Part shown: piece after piece, positions 5,402 through 6,978 of the stretch
How the letters are laid out: each line of letters starts with the position of its first letter
Numbering within the stretch: position 1 is the first letter of the stretch
Assembly: GCA_003140785.1 (NCBI GenBank)
Contig: PLKY01000407.1
Span: 1-6,978 of the forward strand
Source: Acidobacteriaceae bacterium
GTDB taxonomy: Bacteria; Acidobacteriota; Terriglobia; Terriglobales; Acidobacteriaceae
Length of the DNA: 6,978 nucleotides
Reading direction: 5' to 3'
Program-made: the position numbers and the translations under genes
Notes under the pieces: model-generated
The model's input: only the letters and a program-made list of their open reading frames with translations
Database searches by the model: none
What the model was told of the DNA's origin: nothing

Positions 5402-5587
5402 ATGCTTCACAGCAGACAATCATGGCCAATCGTGCTTGTTTGGTTACTACTGGCAGGTATCGCCTCGGGCACATCGTTCGCGACCTGCACTGGCGCCGAT
5501 CCTTGCAACGCCTGCAAGAACTGTAAATACTGCAAGCACTGCGCAAAAGAAGGCGGCACTTGTGGAGTCTGTAAAAATTCCGCCTAG
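5402..5587 (+). CDS. Small exported cysteine-rich protein with a CxxC ladder
   Basis: This is a 61-residue protein. GGAGGT (5391-5396) is 5 bases upstream of ATG 5402. The N-terminus is a typical signal peptide: positive start (HSRQ), hydrophobic stretch PIVLVWLLLAGIA, and a likely cleavage after SFA at residue 27. The mature ~34 residues contain eight cysteines. Five form an unbroken ladder, C35-x2-C38-x2-C41-x2-C44-x2-C47, followed by C54-x2-C57, with Lys between many of them. Such spacing suits metal clustering (metallothionein- or ferredoxin-like ligand density) or multiple disulfides outside the cytoplasm. A precursor peptide is another possibility, but no modification or export genes are nearby. 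No family is recognised. The start, signal peptide and ribosome site together make it a convincing gene despite its size. Confidence 0.7.
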   Translation: MLHSRQSWPIVLVWLLLAGIASGTSFATCTGADPCNACKNCKYCKHCAKEGGTCGVCKNSA

Positions 5588-5919
5588 CTCGGTTACATTC
5601 CATTCAGTATTCAAGTGACCGAGATAAGCAAAATCTGGCGCTCGCTTCGGAACGACAATCTCAAAGCTCAACTGGTTTTGCGCGAGATCAAGGGTGTCGG
5701 ATTGAACTTTGAGATCAATTCCACACAGATAACGCCGGAGCGGAAGGTAGAGTAGATTTCACGCCGAGATACCAACTCAAATGATTTCAGCCCTTCTTGG
5801 GCAAGGATGCGGACCCTCTTGCCTCCACGAAGGCGCTTTGACTTACTCCGCAAGGCTGGAGGAAGCCCGATTTGCGGTCCCAAAGAGCGTTTTGCTGTAT
5901 TTTGCCAACGCCGAGGAAT
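5588..5919 (+). other. Intergenic gap with no convincing gene
   Basis: This is about 330 bases between the Cys-rich gene and the end of the minus-strand regulator. Directly after the TAG of the Cys-rich gene, the same frame stays open to a TAG at 5753-5755. Its translation (IPFSIQVTEISKIW..., QLVLREIKGVGLNFEINSTQ) is protein-like but has no start codon with a ribosome site, and may be a decayed gene fragment. The opposite strand is also open over much of the same DNA, which weakens the case. From 5756 to 5919 nothing recognisable is seen on either strand, and no terminator hairpin with a U-run was found. Confidence 0.3.
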
Positions 5920-6627
5920 TTATATGCGTCGGCCCTGTGGTGTGGCCGAACCAGGAGGTCTCTCCGGGTTACGCTCGGAGAATTGATCGTGCAGAACCTC
6001 ATTGAGCAGCGACTTATGAACCCGGATGCGGTCGTTGTAGTTGTATTCGATAAGGCCTAGCTTGCGAAAGCGATTCATAAAGAAGCTGACGCGGGACCGG
6101 GTGGTGCCGACCATCTCTGCCAGAGTTTCCTGCGTGATCGGAGGAATGCGGTGTTCCGATTCGCCCGGCGCGACAAATTCGGCTAACAACAGGAGAATCC
6201 TCGCCAAACGCTTTTCGCTGGAGTTGAAAAGCTGATCGACAAGATCGGCCTGGGCTCGCATGCTCCGGACCAGCAGGAATCTCAAGTACATTTCAGAGAG
6301 GGAATGCTCCTGGTGCATCACCTGAATCATCTCTCCCCTCTCTATCCTCAGCGCCGTACAGGCGGTAATGGCGCTGGCCGTGGCCATATGCAGCCCACCC
6401 ACGCTCGCCAGCGACTCCTCTCCAACGAATTCCCCGGCGCTGAGAAGCGCGATGGTGACCTCCTTCCCGTCGCGCGAAACGACGGTGAGTCTTGCGCGGC
6501 CCGCCTGAAGATAGAAGATGGAGTCAGCGGAACTTCCCTGCGAAAAGAAGGCTTGCTTGGGCTGCAATTGGACGATCCTTCGTCCCACTCCTGCCGTTGC
6601 CAGAAAGGCGTCGAGGTCAAAGGTCAT
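5920..6627 (-). CDS. Crp/Fnr-family transcriptional regulator
   Basis: This is a 235-residue regulator. The start is ATG at 6627-6625 on the minus strand, because GAGGTG (plus-strand 6634-6639) lies 6 bases upstream; an in-frame start 21 bases further out (6648) lacks such a site. Residues ~10-115 form a cyclic-nucleotide-binding-type beta barrel (FFSQGSSADSIFYLQAGRARL, GEFVGEESL at 65-73). Residues ~110-150 form the dimerisation helix. Residues 163-200 form the winged helix-turn-helix, with TQETLAEMVGTTRSRVSFFMNRFRKLGLIEY. The Arg that contacts the phosphate of cAMP in E. coli Crp is not apparent after GEESL (GGLHMATASA), and there is no N-terminal Fnr cysteine cluster, so the signal is unknown. 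The C-terminal ~20 residues, rich in Pro and Arg, are an extension. It is transcribed divergently from the partial regulator at the right edge. Confidence 0.9.
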   Translation of the reverse strand: MTFDLDAFLATAGVGRRIVQLQPKQAFFSQGSSADSIFYLQAGRARLTVVSRDGKEVTIALLSAGEFVGEESLASVGGLHMATASAITACTALRIERGEMIQVMHQEHSLSEMYLRFLLVRSMRAQADLVDQLFNSSEKRLARILLLLAEFVAPGESEHRIPPITQETLAEMVGTTRSRVSFFMNRFRKLGLIEYNYNDRIRVHKSLLNEVLHDQFSERNPERPPGSATPQGRRI

Positions 6628-6785
6628 GCTTCTCACCTCTAAAGACAAGATTGATGGATAGGCCGAATTTTACTCGCTTATTCTTGCGGTCTTGGTACGG
6701 TTTCGGACATAGCCCGAACTTTGTCAGTCGTCGTGAGCTTGGGCATACCGATTGTGATAGTGTCTTGTCTGAAAGCGAGGATTCC
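6628..6785. promoter_or_regulatory. Divergent intergenic region between two Crp/Fnr-type genes
   Basis: About 158 bases separate the likely starts of two divergently transcribed Crp/Fnr-family genes, so both promoters should lie here. No canonical Crp (TGTGA-N6-TCACA) or Fnr (TTGAT-N4-ATCAA) operator is seen, and no promoter boxes stand out enough to place. The plus-strand frame of the right-hand gene is open from an ATG at 6654, so part of this region would be coding if that earlier start were used. Confidence 0.4.
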
Positions 6786-6978
6786 TTGCGCACGAGCGGC
6801 TATAAGAACAGTCTTTTGAATGCTCTGGACGGGGACATCATTGCGCATCTTCGTTTGAGGCCGGTCAAATTCGAGCTGAAACACGAAATCGAATACCCTG
6901 GCAACCCGATCGATCACCTCTATTTTCTCGAAGAGGGGATGGCGTCGATGACGACCACGTTCAAGGATGGGTCTCAGG
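6786..6978 (+). CDS. Crp/Fnr-family regulator, N-terminal part, cut by the window edge
   Basis: This gene fragment has about 64 codons in the window. The translation reads YKNSLLNALDGDIIAHLRLR, then FELKHEIEYPGNPIDHLYFLEEGMASMTTTFKDGSQ. That is the start of a cyclic-nucleotide-binding-type beta barrel, in the style of Crp/Fnr regulators in which the sequence ...LRPV.FELKHEIEYPG.PI.HLYF precedes an EEGMASM-like strand. TTG 6786 is favoured because GCGAGG (6775-6780) lies 5 bases upstream and family N-termini begin near this point. TTG 6765 and ATG 6654 are also in frame, but the residues between them do not look conserved. The DNA-binding domain lies outside the window, so membership of Crp rather than a stand-alone sensor domain is inferred. 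Confidence 0.72.
   Translation, partial: MRTSGYKNSLLNALDGDIIAHLRLRPVKFELKHEIEYPGNPIDHLYFLEEGMASMTTTFKDGSQ

Noticed and set aside
5961..5981. Inverted repeat TCTCCG/CGGAGA with 9-base loop
   Set aside because: It is short, lies within the regulator's coding sequence and has no U-run, so it is likely chance.
5781..6005. Overlapping plus and minus open frames near the end of the regulator gene
   Set aside because: There are no motifs and no convincing ribosome site, and they overlap the 3' end of a clear gene.

Overview
The window looks like an accessory, rearranged stretch of a soil-type bacterial chromosome. The lineage is not fixed by any single gene. The two Crp/Fnr-type regulators, the GH2-like and GalM-like carbohydrate genes and the small cysteine-bearing proteins fit Acidobacteriota best, but that is an inference from protein style.

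Bases 1-3848 hold a broken group II intron. The first ~296 bases are intron RNA (domain I onward), followed by the 5' part of the intron's reverse transcriptase (RT) gene from ATG 297. That gene is split between RT motifs 1 and 2 by a compact 2,940-bp element (about 647-3586). The element encodes a DUF5372-like protein, a DUF6788-like protein, possibly a small overlapping ORF, and a 697-residue large serine recombinase. Its ends can be read from the sequence. The left and right junctions share TCCCGAC, the two ends carry the mirrored pattern GACGGT-N10-TGCAC, and removing 2,940 bp restores an uninterrupted RT frame (GIPTV-RDRVVQ). The recombined ends would form a nearly symmetric 44-bp attP around a CC dinucleotide. 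The best candidate for a little-described system here is this minimal, cargo-free serine-recombinase transposon, which uses a conserved RT codon stretch as its attachment site.

The RT resumes after the element but stops being RT-like after residue context LMERV (about 3848), before the YADD motif. It is joined to the C-terminal part of a GH2-like glycoside hydrolase (about 3850-4242). A secreted aldose 1-epimerase-like gene follows (4280-5065), but its second half has been replaced by an unrelated tail. The intron, the hydrolase and the epimerase therefore all appear to be remnants of successive rearrangements.

From 5066 on the region looks more intact. It has two small genes: a 64-residue protein with Cys pairs and a 61-residue exported protein with a CxxC ladder. 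A low-information gap of about 330 bp follows. Then come two divergently oriented Crp/Fnr-family regulators, one complete on the minus strand and one running off the right edge on the plus strand.
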